Source: Sphingomonas bacterium (GTDB lineage Bacteria > Pseudomonadota > Alphaproteobacteria > Sphingomonadales > Sphingomonadaceae). From it: 5,135 nt of DNA. The notes beneath the pieces were generated by a model. The model had not been told where the DNA came from and ran no database searches. It saw only the letters and a program-made list of their open reading frames with translations. The position numbers and the translations under genes are program-made. Shown in pieces: positions 1 through 5,135 of the stretch. Each line of letters starts with the position of its first letter. Position 1 is the stretch's first letter. Location: the NCBI RefSeq assembly GCF_903643065.1, contig NZ_CAHJWX010000186.1:1-5135 (forward strand), read 5' to 3'.

Positions 1-93
1 TGGCTCGCCCAGCGCCGCGACGCGCCCCTCCTCGATCGTGGCGATCACGAAGCGCGCGTGCGTGCCGCCGATGTCCGCCGCCACGATCTCCAT
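1..93 (-). CDS. glk: Glucokinase, N-terminal 31 codons (runs off the left edge)
   Basis: Glucokinase phosphorylates glucose with ATP to glucose 6-phosphate in the cytoplasm, feeding glycolysis or the Entner-Doudoroff route. Only the first 31 residues are present. They begin MEIVAADIGGTHARFVIA, which matches the N-terminal phosphate-binding loop of the proteobacterial glucokinase family (D-I-G-G-T-N/H-A-R-F at residues 7-15). The start at 93 is preferred because GGGAGAG (106-100) lies 6 bases upstream and because the family motif normally starts within a few residues of the first Met. An in-frame ATG at 114 would add seven residues (MALGEHD) and would translate through that ribosome site, so it is less likely. 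The gene lies 102 bases downstream of the tRNA on the same strand, with no clear terminator between them. The catalytic and sugar-binding parts are outside the window, so the call rests on the N-terminal motif only. Confidence 0.85.
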   Translation of the reverse strand, partial: MEIVAADIGGTHARFVIATIEEGRVAALGEP

Positions 94-195
94 GTCGTGC
101 TCTCCCAACGCCATCGGCGTGATCGCGGGTGCAGCGCATCGACAACGCGGCGGCCCGGCCTGATTTGCCTGTCCGTCCCCAACCGGCGGCGAAGC
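94..195. other. Spacer between tRNA-Arg and glk
   Basis: These 102 bases carry the glk ribosome site (GGGAGAG, 106-100) and no recognisable gene. I find no hairpin with a T run after the tRNA and no convincing -35/-10 pair for glk, so cotranscription of tRNA and glk, or a degenerate promoter, are both open. Confidence 0.6.
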
Positions 196-272
196 TGGTG
201 CCCCCGGCGAGATTCGAACACGCGGCCTACGGTTTAGGAAACCGTCGCTCTATCCGGCTGAGCTACGGGGGC
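196..272 (-). tRNA. tRNA-Arg, anticodon CCT
   Basis: A complete 77-nt tRNA including an encoded CCA end (198-196). The acceptor stem is seven perfect pairs (GCCCCCG with CGGGGGC), with discriminator A at 199. The D stem is GCTC/GAGC. The anticodon stem ACGGT/ACCGT is perfect, and the loop TTCCTAA gives anticodon CCT, which reads the arginine codon AGG. The variable loop is 5 nt, and the T loop is TTCGAAT. The T stem GCGTG/CTCGC has one mismatch, U-U at standard positions 52-62 (bases 220 and 210); the conserved 53-61 G-C pair is intact. The gene sits between the DUF2945 gene and glk on the same strand. A candidate promoter ends about 11 bases before its 5' end, which implies a very short leader. 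Confidence 0.95.
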
Positions 273-281
273 ATCCGACCA

Positions 282-298
282 TCCGGCTAGCGGCCGGA
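282..298. repeat. Short inverted repeat between DUF2945 gene and tRNA
   Basis: TCCGGC (282-287) and GCCGGA (293-298) form a perfect 6-bp stem with the 5-base loop TAGCG. It lies 23 bases past the DUF2945 stop codon and overlaps the proposed -10 box of the tRNA. No T-tract follows on either strand, so it is not a standard intrinsic terminator. It could act as a weak 3'-end stabiliser of the DUF2945 transcript or be incidental in GC-rich DNA. Confidence 0.4.
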
Positions 299-312
299 CA
301 GCGGGGCGTCAA
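284..312 (-). promoter_or_regulatory. Candidate sigma-70 promoter of tRNA-Arg
   Basis: On the minus strand a TTGACG -35 box (312-307) is followed, after a 17-base spacer, by TAGCCG (289-284) as a weak GC-rich -10 box. Transcription would start near 277, about five bases before the tRNA 5' end at 272. The position and spacing are right for a stable-RNA promoter and the -35 box is a near-consensus match, but the -10 box keeps little more than its first TA. The only other gene that could need a promoter here is the tRNA, so assignment is simple if the element is real. Confidence 0.5.
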
Positions 313-320
313 CGATCGGC

Positions 321-527
321 TCAGGCCTTCTTGAGCGCGTCCGGCTTGTGCGCGGCCTCGGCGCCCTTGTCGGTTTTGACGACATATTGCGGGTCGTCCT
401 TCGACGCGCGGACCTGGTGGCTCTTGATCTTGGTGTCGCTGGTGACCTTCTTCTCCACCGTGCCGTGCGCGGTGCCGCCATGCGACGACCAGGTGACCTC
501 GTCGCCCTTCTTCAGTTCATTGGCCAT
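321..527 (-). CDS. DUF2945 / Hva1-TUDOR domain small protein
   Basis: A 68-residue, lysine-rich, probably cytoplasmic protein. The sequence has the pattern I know from the DUF2945 family (also called hypervirulence-associated TUDOR): a G-D-x-V-x-W start (residues 8-13), a G-x-V strand (22-24), a segment ending in A-S-K-D-D-P-x-Y-x-V (41-50), and a final A-A-H-K motif (58-61) before the end. The small beta-barrel fold occupies nearly the whole chain, which is a normal length for the family. The biochemical role is not established; members are widespread in environmental proteobacteria and are often small single-domain proteins. The start at 527 is well supported by AAGGAG (540-535) seven bases upstream. 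A longer in-frame reading starting at 692 would run through the terminator and the receptor's 3' end and is rejected. The gene lies 76 bases beyond the receptor stop, behind a strong terminator, so it either has a promoter hidden in or near that hairpin or is fed by readthrough. Confidence 0.85.
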   Translation of the reverse strand: MANELKKGDEVTWSSHGGTAHGTVEKKVTSDTKIKSHQVRASKDDPQYVVKTDKGAEAAHKPDALKKA

Positions 528-564
528 GTCCGTGCTCCTTCGGCCATGAATCGCTCGGGCGCGC

Positions 565-597
565 AAAAGGCTCCCGACGCGGGTGCGCCGGGAGCCC
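565..597 (-). terminator. Intrinsic terminator of the TonB-dependent receptor gene
   Basis: On the minus strand, just seven bases past the receptor stop codon, GGCTCCCG (596-589) pairs perfectly with CGGGAGCC (576-569). The loop is 12 bases and can itself form three more G-C pairs. The stem is followed directly by TTTT (568-565). A GC-rich 8-bp stem plus a T run is the standard rho-independent arrangement. There is no T-tract on the plus-strand side, so it works in one direction only. It separates the receptor from the DUF2945 gene, whose ribosome site begins only 25 bases further on. Confidence 0.88.
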
Positions 598-603
598 TTC
601 GGT

Positions 604-3600
604 TCAGAACCGAACTCCGGCGGCGACGCCGTAGCGGCGCGGCTCCAGGGTGAACGCGTTGGTGTAAAGGCCCGACGACTGGTCGCCCACATACAGGCCC
701 GTGATCGCGTTGTTGTCCGTCAGGTTCTGCACGAAGCCGCGGACGAAGAAGCGATCGTCCGGCGCGTTGAGCTGGATCTGCGCGTTGACCACCGCGAAGC
801 CCTGGATGCGATTGACCGCGCGGCCGAAGATCGAGCCGAAGTAATTGCCCGTATACGTCGCGTCGACGCGCGGCACGATCGAATAGCGACCGATCTCCAC
901 CGTGTATTGCGCGCCCGCGCCCCATTTGATGTTGGGGGATTGGGGCAGCCTGTTGCCGCGGATGTTCACCGGCACGCCGCTGCCATAATAGGTGAACGCG
1001 CCGGCGGTGGCGGGATTGCCGGTGACCCGGAGGTTGACGAACTGCTGACCGGTCAGCCCGCCCAGGGCCGCGACCGGGTTGGCGAGCGCGGCCACCGCCG
1101 AGCCGAGCGCGCCGGCGGCCGAGGCCTGAAGCACCGAGCAGACCGAAAAGGCGCCGGTGGTGGTGGTGCCAGGGATCGCCTGCGTCTGGCCCGCCGCGCC
1201 GATGCCGAGCAGCGTGTCGGTCGCGTTGACCAGCGCGTTGCTCTGCGTGGCGTTGCCGCTGGTAGAGCCGACCGCGCAATTGGCGGCGTTGGTCAGATCC
1301 TTGATGATCACCGCGTCGGCGCGACCGCCCGACGGGTCCTGCGGGTTGGACAGGAACTTGTCGGACGTGACCTTGGTGTGCAGGTAGCTGAAGTTCAGGT
1401 TGACCAGCAACTGGCGCGACGGCTTGATCACCGCCTCGGCCTCGGCACCATAGATGTCGGCGTCGACATTATCGTTGACGGAGGTCCGCGCGACGATGCG
1501 GCTGAGCTGCAGCTGCTTGTACTTATAGTAGAAGCCGGTGAGGTTGAGGCGCAGCGTGCCACCCAAGAAGGTGTTCTTGGTCCCGATCTCGGCCGCGTCC
1601 ACCGTCTCCGGCCCGAACGTCAACGGCACCGCGAACACGGGCGACAGCGGTGGATTGATGCCGCCCGACTTGTAGCCGCGCGAGTAGGACGCATAGATCA
1701 GGTTGCGGTCCGTCACCTGCCAGTCGAGCACCGCGCGCCCGGTCAGCCGGCCGAACTTGACGCTGCTGACCGCGAACGCCTGGTTGCCCGCGACCGATGT
1801 GTCGAAGTCGACGGTGCTGTAGTTGAGCGCCTGGCTGATGTCGGTCGCGCCATAGGGCAGCAGCACGCCATTGCCGTTGGCATCGTTGAGGAAGGTGGTG
1901 CGCGCGCGATAGGTCTTGTTGTCGTGATTGTAGCGCAGACCCAGCGTCAGCTTCAGCGTGTCGGTGAACTTGCCATAGACTTCGCCGAAGAGGCCGTACG
2001 ACTTCAGGTGATAGAAGTCGGAGTCATTGTCGTAGAAGGGCGAGGCACGGTACACGTTGGGGATCGTGCCGCCCGCCGCGCGCGCACCGAGCGCGCTCGC
2101 CGCGCCGAGCAGGCCCGCCGCGTAATCCAGCGCGAAGGAATTGACGAAATACTCGTTGTCGCGGCCGGTGAAGTCCAGATAGCCGCCGCCGATCAGGAAA
2201 TTGACGGGACCGTCCAGCCGGGAGGTGACGATCCCCTCACCGAAATATTGATGGGTGTAGAGCGTCGACCGATCGAAATCGAGGCTGGTGCGGGCATCGC
2301 AGATCTTGTGCCCGCCATAGACGCCCGTGCCGCTGAACTCGGCGGTGGACTGGCAGAACGGGCCGGCCGCGCCGCTGGGGATCAGCGTCTGCGCGATCGG
2401 CGTGAAGGGGTTGATGCCGCCCGGGAACGCCGTGCCCGGCGCCGCCGCCGTCGCCTGCAGCGCGACCAGGCCGGCGTTGTTCACCAGCGGCCGTTCGACC
2501 GCGATGTTGTAATCAGTGGTGGAGTCGGTGGAGCCCTCCGTATAGCCGCCATCGATCTTCAGGTTGAACTTGCCGAGATCCTGGCTGAGGTTGCCCAGGA
2601 TCTGCTTCTCGTTGGTGCGGAAGGTGGGCTCATAGTCGATGTTGACCGTGCGCAGGTCGGCCGGGTTGACGAAGCCGGTATAGACGTCGCCATCCGCTTG
2701 CGTGGAGGTGCCCAGCGCCAGCGGCCGGAAGATGCCCTGCAGCGTCGCGGGCAGCGCCACCTGAAAGAACTCGCGGCTGGTGAGCACGGCGGCGAGCGTC
2801 GAGTCGCCGTTGAGCTGTTCCGTGCGCAGCTGGTCGGGCAGACAGCCCAGCACGCCGGTGGGATCGCGATGGCACAGTTGCTTCTGGATGCGGCTGCGAT
2901 TGTCGTTCTCACGGAAGTAATGGCCGACGATGTCGATCACCGTCGTCGAGGTCGGCTCGAAGCGCACCGAGCCGCGGATGTCGTACTGGTCCCGGCCATC
3001 GATGCGGTGGCCGGTGGCGAGGTTCCTGGTGAAGCCGTCGCGGTTGAGGTAATAGCCCGCGACGCGCACGCCCAGTCTGTCGCCGAGCGGGATGTTCAGC
3101 ATCGCGCGACCGCGAAAGCTGTCATAATTGCCGTATTCGACGTCGGCGGCGGCGTGGATGCCGGACAGGTCGGGCTTGGCCGAGATGAAGTTGACCACGC
3201 CCGCCGTCGCGTTGCGCCCGAACAACGTGCCCTGCGGCCCGCGCAGCACCTCGATGCGCTCGACGTCGAAATACTCGTTCTGGAAGATCGGCGAGGCCAG
3301 CACGGGCACGTCGTTGACGTGGATCGCGGTCGCCGCGTCGCAGGTGACGCCGACGCACAGGTCGCCGATGCCGCGAATCGTGAACGACGCGCCCGAGGTG
3401 AAGTTGGACTTGGCGAAGACGACGTTGGGCAGGTTCAGCTGCAGGTCGGACGTGGAGTTGATCTGCTGCGCCTGCAACGCCTGCGCGTTGAAGGCGGTGA
3501 CGGCGATCGGCACCTGTTGCAGCGTCTCGGCCTGACGCTGCGCGGTGACGACGATGTCCTGGATGCCGCCCTGGTTGCCGTCGGCCGGCGTGTCCGCGCC

Positions 3601-3756
3601 GTTTTGCGAGCCCTGGGTGCTCGCCTCCGCGCCCGGGGAGGTCTGCGCTGGCACGGTGGCGGGCGATGCGGGCGGCGCGGACGCGGCGTCCTGCGCGAAG
3701 ACAGGGGCGGCGGTCAGCGCCAACGCGGACGTGGCGAGCAGCACGAATTTGATCAT
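604..3756 (-). CDS. TonB-dependent outer membrane receptor, 1050 residues
   Basis: An outer-membrane active transporter driven by the TonB-ExbB-ExbD complex; its substrate cannot be told from sequence. A signal peptide covers residues 1-21, with likely cleavage at VFA/QD. An Ala/Pro/Ser/Gln-rich linker (22-64) leads to the TonB box IQDIVVTAQR (65-74). The plug (about 80-193) contains FTIRGIGD (126-132) and the signature RGPQGTLFGRNATAGVVNF (172-190). The barrel follows, with YASYSRGYKSGGIN (688-701), typical of sphingomonad receptors, and ends in RRYGVAAGVRF, whose final Phe fits BAM recognition. There is no STN signalling domain, so no sigma/anti-sigma partner is expected. At 1050 residues it is longer than the usual 700-900, because of large loops such as 800-925, rich in Ala, Gly, Thr and Asn. 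Eight cysteines form four close pairs: 134/139, 295/305, 468/486 and 827/873. The start is fixed by the signal peptide and AGGAG (3769-3765), eight bases upstream. It is a single-gene unit with its own promoter and terminator. Confidence 0.95.
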   Translation of the reverse strand: MIKFVLLATSALALTAAPVFAQDAASAPPASPATVPAQTSPGAEASTQGSQNGADTPADGNQGGIQDIVVTAQRQAETLQQVPIAVTAFNAQALQAQQINSTSDLQLNLPNVVFAKSNFTSGASFTIRGIGDLCVGVTCDAATAIHVNDVPVLASPIFQNEYFDVERIEVLRGPQGTLFGRNATAGVVNFISAKPDLSGIHAAADVEYGNYDSFRGRAMLNIPLGDRLGVRVAGYYLNRDGFTRNLATGHRIDGRDQYDIRGSVRFEPTSTTVIDIVGHYFRENDNRSRIQKQLCHRDPTGVLGCLPDQLRTEQLNGDSTLAAVLTSREFFQVALPATLQGIFRPLALGTSTQADGDVYTGFVNPADLRTVNIDYEPTFRTNEKQILGNLSQDLGKFNLKIDGGYTEGSTDSTTDYNIAVERPLVNNAGLVALQATAAAPGTAFPGGINPFTPIAQTLIPSGAAGPFCQSTAEFSGTGVYGGHKICDARTSLDFDRSTLYTHQYFGEGIVTSRLDGPVNFLIGGGYLDFTGRDNEYFVNSFALDYAAGLLGAASALGARAAGGTIPNVYRASPFYDNDSDFYHLKSYGLFGEVYGKFTDTLKLTLGLRYNHDNKTYRARTTFLNDANGNGVLLPYGATDISQALNYSTVDFDTSVAGNQAFAVSSVKFGRLTGRAVLDWQVTDRNLIYASYSRGYKSGGINPPLSPVFAVPLTFGPETVDAAEIGTKNTFLGGTLRLNLTGFYYKYKQLQLSRIVARTSVNDNVDADIYGAEAEAVIKPSRQLLVNLNFSYLHTKVTSDKFLSNPQDPSGGRADAVIIKDLTNAANCAVGSTSGNATQSNALVNATDTLLGIGAAGQTQAIPGTTTTGAFSVCSVLQASAAGALGSAVAALANPVAALGGLTGQQFVNLRVTGNPATAGAFTYYGSGVPVNIRGNRLPQSPNIKWGAGAQYTVEIGRYSIVPRVDATYTGNYFGSIFGRAVNRIQGFAVVNAQIQLNAPDDRFFVRGFVQNLTDNNAITGLYVGDQSSGLYTNAFTLEPRRYGVAAGVRF

Positions 3757-3805
3757 GGCATCCTCTCCTGATCCCCTGCGTTCCTCTCGTACCGGAGGTT
3801 GCGCT

Positions 3806-3819
3806 CGCGGGTTTCCGCG
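3806..3819 (-). repeat. Small hairpin in the receptor mRNA leader
   Basis: On the minus strand CGCGG (3819-3815) and CCGCG (3810-3806) form a perfect 5-bp GC stem around the loop AAAC. If the promoter proposed at 3833-3862 is right, this hairpin begins about seven bases after the transcription start, some 50 bases before the receptor start codon. A hairpin so near the 5' end could slow decay of the mRNA. It is short, and chance formation in GC-rich DNA is quite possible. Confidence 0.35.
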
Positions 3820-3832
3820 TTTCGGGTATGGC

Positions 3833-3862
3833 TTGCTAGGCCCATGTCGAATCAGGCGTCAA
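3833..3862 (-). promoter_or_regulatory. Candidate promoter of the TonB-dependent receptor
   Basis: On the minus strand a TTGACG -35 box (3862-3857) is followed after 18 bases by TAGCAA (3838-3833). The start would be near 3826, giving a leader of about 70 bases that holds the small hairpin and the AGGAGAGGA ribosome site. The layout resembles the promoter proposed for the tRNA (TTGACG, 17 bases, TAGCCG), which adds some weight. The -10 box is weak by the enteric standard. I see no clear Fur box or other operator palindrome overlapping it. Confidence 0.45.
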
Positions 3863-3868
3863 CGGGTT

Positions 3869-3898
3869 TTGGATAGCGGCGCCGCCCCGCCTTATGGA
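3869..3898 (+). promoter_or_regulatory. Weak candidate promoter of the folE operon
   Basis: TTGGAT (3869-3874) and TATGGA (3893-3898), spaced by 18 bases, are the best pair I find on the plus strand between the divergent genes. Each box matches about half of the sigma-70 consensus. The start would fall near 3905, about 70 bases before folE. If correct, the divergent receptor promoter lies just to its left and the two do not overlap. This is a positional guess with little sequence support. Confidence 0.22.
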
Positions 3899-3940
3899 TG
3901 TTGCCGGAATGGAACAGTTGCGTGATCAGACCTGCTCGAT

Positions 3941-3957
3941 CAAGGCCGACGGCCTTG
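3941..3957 (+). repeat. Perfect hairpin just upstream of folE
   Basis: CAAGGCC (3941-3947) and GGCCTTG (3951-3957) form a perfect 7-bp stem with the 3-base loop GAC. It ends 16 bases before the ATG at 3974 and is followed by a G-rich run that holds only a poor ribosome-binding site. In the folE mRNA the stem would sit at the upstream edge of the initiating ribosome, so it could modulate translation. There is no T-tract, so it is not a terminator. Confidence 0.5.
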
Positions 3958-3973
3958 GGGGCGGATGGGTGCG

Positions 3974-4567
3974 ATGAGCGATCTGGTCGAGGCGACGCCT
4001 GGCGACGGCGTGCCGAACGAGGTGACGGACGCGATCCGCACGCTGATCCGCTGGGCCGGGGATGACCCGAGTCGCGAAGGGCTGATCGACACGCCGCGCC
4101 GCGTCGCCAAGGCGTGGCGGGAGTATTGCGCCGGCTATGGCGACGATCCGGCGGGGCATCTGGAGCGCGTGTTCGAAGAGGTGGGCGGCTATGACGAGAT
4201 CGTGCTGCTCAAGGACATCCCTTTCCAGTCGCATTGCGAGCATCACATGGCGCCGATCATCGGCCGCGCGCACATCGCCTATCTGCCGCGCAACCATGTC
4301 GTCGGCATCTCCAAGCTCGCCCGCGTGCTGCACGGCTTCGCGCGGCGGTTGCAGGTGCAGGAGCGGCTCACCGCCGAGGTCGCGGACTGTATCTGGAACG
4401 GGCTCAACCCGGTCGGCGTCGCGGTGGTGATCGAGGCGACGCACGCCTGCATGACCGCGCGCGGCGTCCGCACGCCCGGCGTGTCGATGACGACCAGCCG
4501 CATGATGGGCGTGTTCCGCGACGACGAGCGGTCGCGCAAGGAAGTGCTGGCGCTGATGGGCTGCTGA
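3974..4567 (+). CDS. folE: GTP cyclohydrolase I
   Basis: Catalyses GTP to 7,8-dihydroneopterin triphosphate plus formate (EC 3.5.4.16), the first step of tetrahydrofolate and pterin cofactor synthesis; a zinc-dependent cytoplasmic homodecamer in the family. From the ATG at 3974 the protein has 197 residues (E. coli FolE has 222; the difference is at the variable N-terminus). The zinc ligands are all present: Cys88 and His91 in SHCEHHMAP and Cys159 in HACMTARGV; His90 matches the catalytic His112 of E. coli. Other family blocks are EGLIDTPRRVAKAW (35-48), GISKLARVLHGFARRLQVQERLT (111-133) and the C-terminal SMTTSRMMGVF (171-181). With an intact Cys-His-Cys site this is the zinc form (type IA), not the FolE2 type. 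A second in-frame ATG at 3965 would add MGA. I prefer 3974 because GGA (3963-3965) is eight bases upstream, while 3965 has only a G run; neither has a strong ribosome site. The stop overlaps the next gene's start (TGATG), which indicates translational coupling. Confidence 0.96.
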   Translation: MSDLVEATPGDGVPNEVTDAIRTLIRWAGDDPSREGLIDTPRRVAKAWREYCAGYGDDPAGHLERVFEEVGGYDEIVLLKDIPFQSHCEHHMAPIIGRAHIAYLPRNHVVGISKLARVLHGFARRLQVQERLTAEVADCIWNGLNPVGVAVVIEATHACMTARGVRTPGVSMTTSRMMGVFRDDERSRKEVLALMGC

Positions 4568-5135
4568 TGCGCGTCCTCGTCACCGGCGGCGCCAAGCGCC
4601 TGGGCGCCGCGATCGCGCGCCAACTGGCGGCGGCTGGCGACCGCGTCGTCATCCACTACGGCCGCTCCGGCGACGAGGCGGGCCAACTGGCCGACGCGAT
4701 CGGCGCCGCCGGCACGGTACAGGGCGACCTTGCCGCGCTGGACACGCTGGCCGACCTGTGGGCGCGCGCGGGCGAGGTGGCGGGCGGCCCGATCGACGGG
4801 CTGGTGAACAGCGCGTCCGAGTTTGTCTTCGACCGGCCCGACGCGCCCGATCCGGCGCTGGCGGCGCGGCTCTATGCGGTCAACTGCACCGCGCCGGTGC
4901 TGCTGGCGCACGCGCTGGCGGGGCAGGGGGTGGACGGCGCGGTCGTCAACCTGCTCGACCAGAAGCTCGCCAACCCCAATCCGGACTTCTTCTCCTATTC
5001 GCTCAGCAAGGCGGCGCTGGCCGAGGCGACGACGCTGATGGCGCAGGCATTCGCGCCCCGCGTGCGCGTCAACGCGGTCGCCCCCGGCCTGACGCTGCCC
5101 AGCGGCGACCAGGGCGAGGCCGCGTTCGACCGCGT
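4567..5135 (+). CDS. Pteridine reductase-like short-chain dehydrogenase (3' end cut off)
   Basis: An NADPH-dependent SDR of the PTR1/FolM type, which reduce dihydropterins (dihydromonapterin, dihydrobiopterin) and, less efficiently, dihydrofolate. 189 codons are present. The cofactor loop reads TGGAKRLG (6-13) instead of the common TGxxxGIG; the K-R-L-G form is typical of pteridine reductases. HYGRS (30-34) resembles the 2'-phosphate-binding H-x-R-S of PTR1 and points to NADPH. NSAS (81-84) replaces the usual NNAG. The catalytic position normally held by Ser is Asp131 (LLDQK), as in PTR1 where Asp181 protonates the pterin, followed by Tyr144-x-x-x-Lys148 and VRVNAVAPG (166-174). The start codon overlaps the folE stop by one base, with no spacer, so translation is probably coupled. 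The pairing with folE supports a pterin substrate. The C-terminal substrate loop lies beyond the edge. FolM-like is the best label; a folate role replacing or backing DHFR is possible, but I cannot decide from the part seen. Confidence 0.88.
   Translation, partial: MRVLVTGGAKRLGAAIARQLAAAGDRVVIHYGRSGDEAGQLADAIGAAGTVQGDLAALDTLADLWARAGEVAGGPIDGLVNSASEFVFDRPDAPDPALAARLYAVNCTAPVLLAHALAGQGVDGAVVNLLDQKLANPNPDFFSYSLSKAALAEATTLMAQAFAPRVRVNAVAPGLTLPSGDQGEAAFDR

Larger units (their letters stand above)
3757..3973. other. Divergent intergenic region between the receptor gene and folE
   Basis: About 217 bases hold the control elements of both divergent units: the receptor ribosome site and leader hairpin on the left, the receptor -35/-10 pair in the middle, and the folE leader with its hairpin on the right. 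It is visibly less GC-biased than the genes in places. No clear long dyad suggesting a shared repressor operator is seen. Confidence 0.7.

Noticed and set aside
196..272. tRNA gene as an integration (att) site for a mobile element
   Set aside because: No repeat of the tRNA 3' end, no integrase and no change in base composition are seen in the window.
512..1279. A 255-codon open frame on the minus strand overlapping the receptor 3' end and the terminator
   Set aside because: It is an Arg-rich out-of-frame reading of the receptor with no domain, and it crosses the terminator. Its last 11 codons (from ATG 548) overlap the DUF2945 start, but no ribosome site precedes that ATG.
583..3771. A 1062-codon open frame on the plus strand, antisense to the whole receptor gene
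   Set aside because: Its codons are in register with those of the receptor, so it stays open simply because the receptor uses no TTA, CTA or TCA codons, all rare in GC-rich genomes. Its product is an Arg/Val/Ala-rich chain without recognisable motifs, while the minus-strand product has a signal peptide, TonB box, plug and barrel.
3844..3876. A 10-codon open frame on the plus strand in the intergenic region
   Set aside because: No proper ribosome site, it overlaps the proposed receptor promoter, and it lies upstream of the best candidate folE promoter.
3941..3957. Upstream hairpin read as a terminator or a tetrahydrofolate riboswitch
   Set aside because: There is no T-tract, and the structure is only one short stem without the multi-helix core of the known folate riboswitches.
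4279..4911. Open frames on the minus strand across folE and the SDR gene
   Set aside because: These are antisense readings of two well-supported genes and encode Arg-rich products without family motifs.

Overview
The window is GC-rich, densely packed bacterial DNA. It looks like the chromosome of an alphaproteobacterium, most likely a sphingomonad. The evidence is the large outer-membrane TonB-dependent receptor with plug and barrel motifs of the sphingomonad type, the N-terminus of a proteobacterial glucokinase, strong GC preference at third codon positions, and TTGACG-type promoters with GC-rich -10 boxes. The taxonomic placement is an inference from protein style; there is no marker gene here.

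Left part (1-604), all on the minus strand. From right to left: a 68-residue DUF2945/Hva1-TUDOR-like protein (321-527), a tRNA-Arg with anticodon CCT and an encoded CCA end (196-272), and the first 31 codons of glucokinase (1-93), which runs off the left edge. A TTGACG promoter fits neatly between the DUF2945 gene and the tRNA. The tRNA carries one U-U mismatch in its T stem.

Middle (604-3756), minus strand: one 1050-residue TonB-dependent receptor fills more than half of the window. It has a signal peptide, a TonB box, a plug, a barrel ending in Phe, and eight cysteines that fall into four closely spaced pairs. It has its own candidate promoter (3833-3862), a leader with a small hairpin, and a strong intrinsic terminator (565-596), so it appears to be a single-gene transcription unit. 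No neighbouring gene reveals its substrate. The opposite strand is also open across the whole gene, but this is explained by the absence of TTA, CTA and TCA codons in the receptor.

Right part (3757-5135): a divergent intergenic region, then folE (GTP cyclohydrolase I) on the plus strand. Its stop overlaps by one base the start of a pteridine-reductase-like short-chain dehydrogenase (TGATG), which is cut by the right edge. The two form a pterin operon: FolE makes dihydroneopterin triphosphate from GTP, and the reductase probably acts on a dihydropterin or dihydrofolate with NADPH. A perfect 7-bp hairpin and a 27-codon open frame ending in an ATGA overlap lie just before folE and could be a leader element, though chance is a fair explanation.

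I see no phage, transposon, CRISPR, toxin-antitoxin or defence genes. Apart from the small points under findings, this is an ordinary housekeeping and outer-membrane transport region, and I do not claim a new system.
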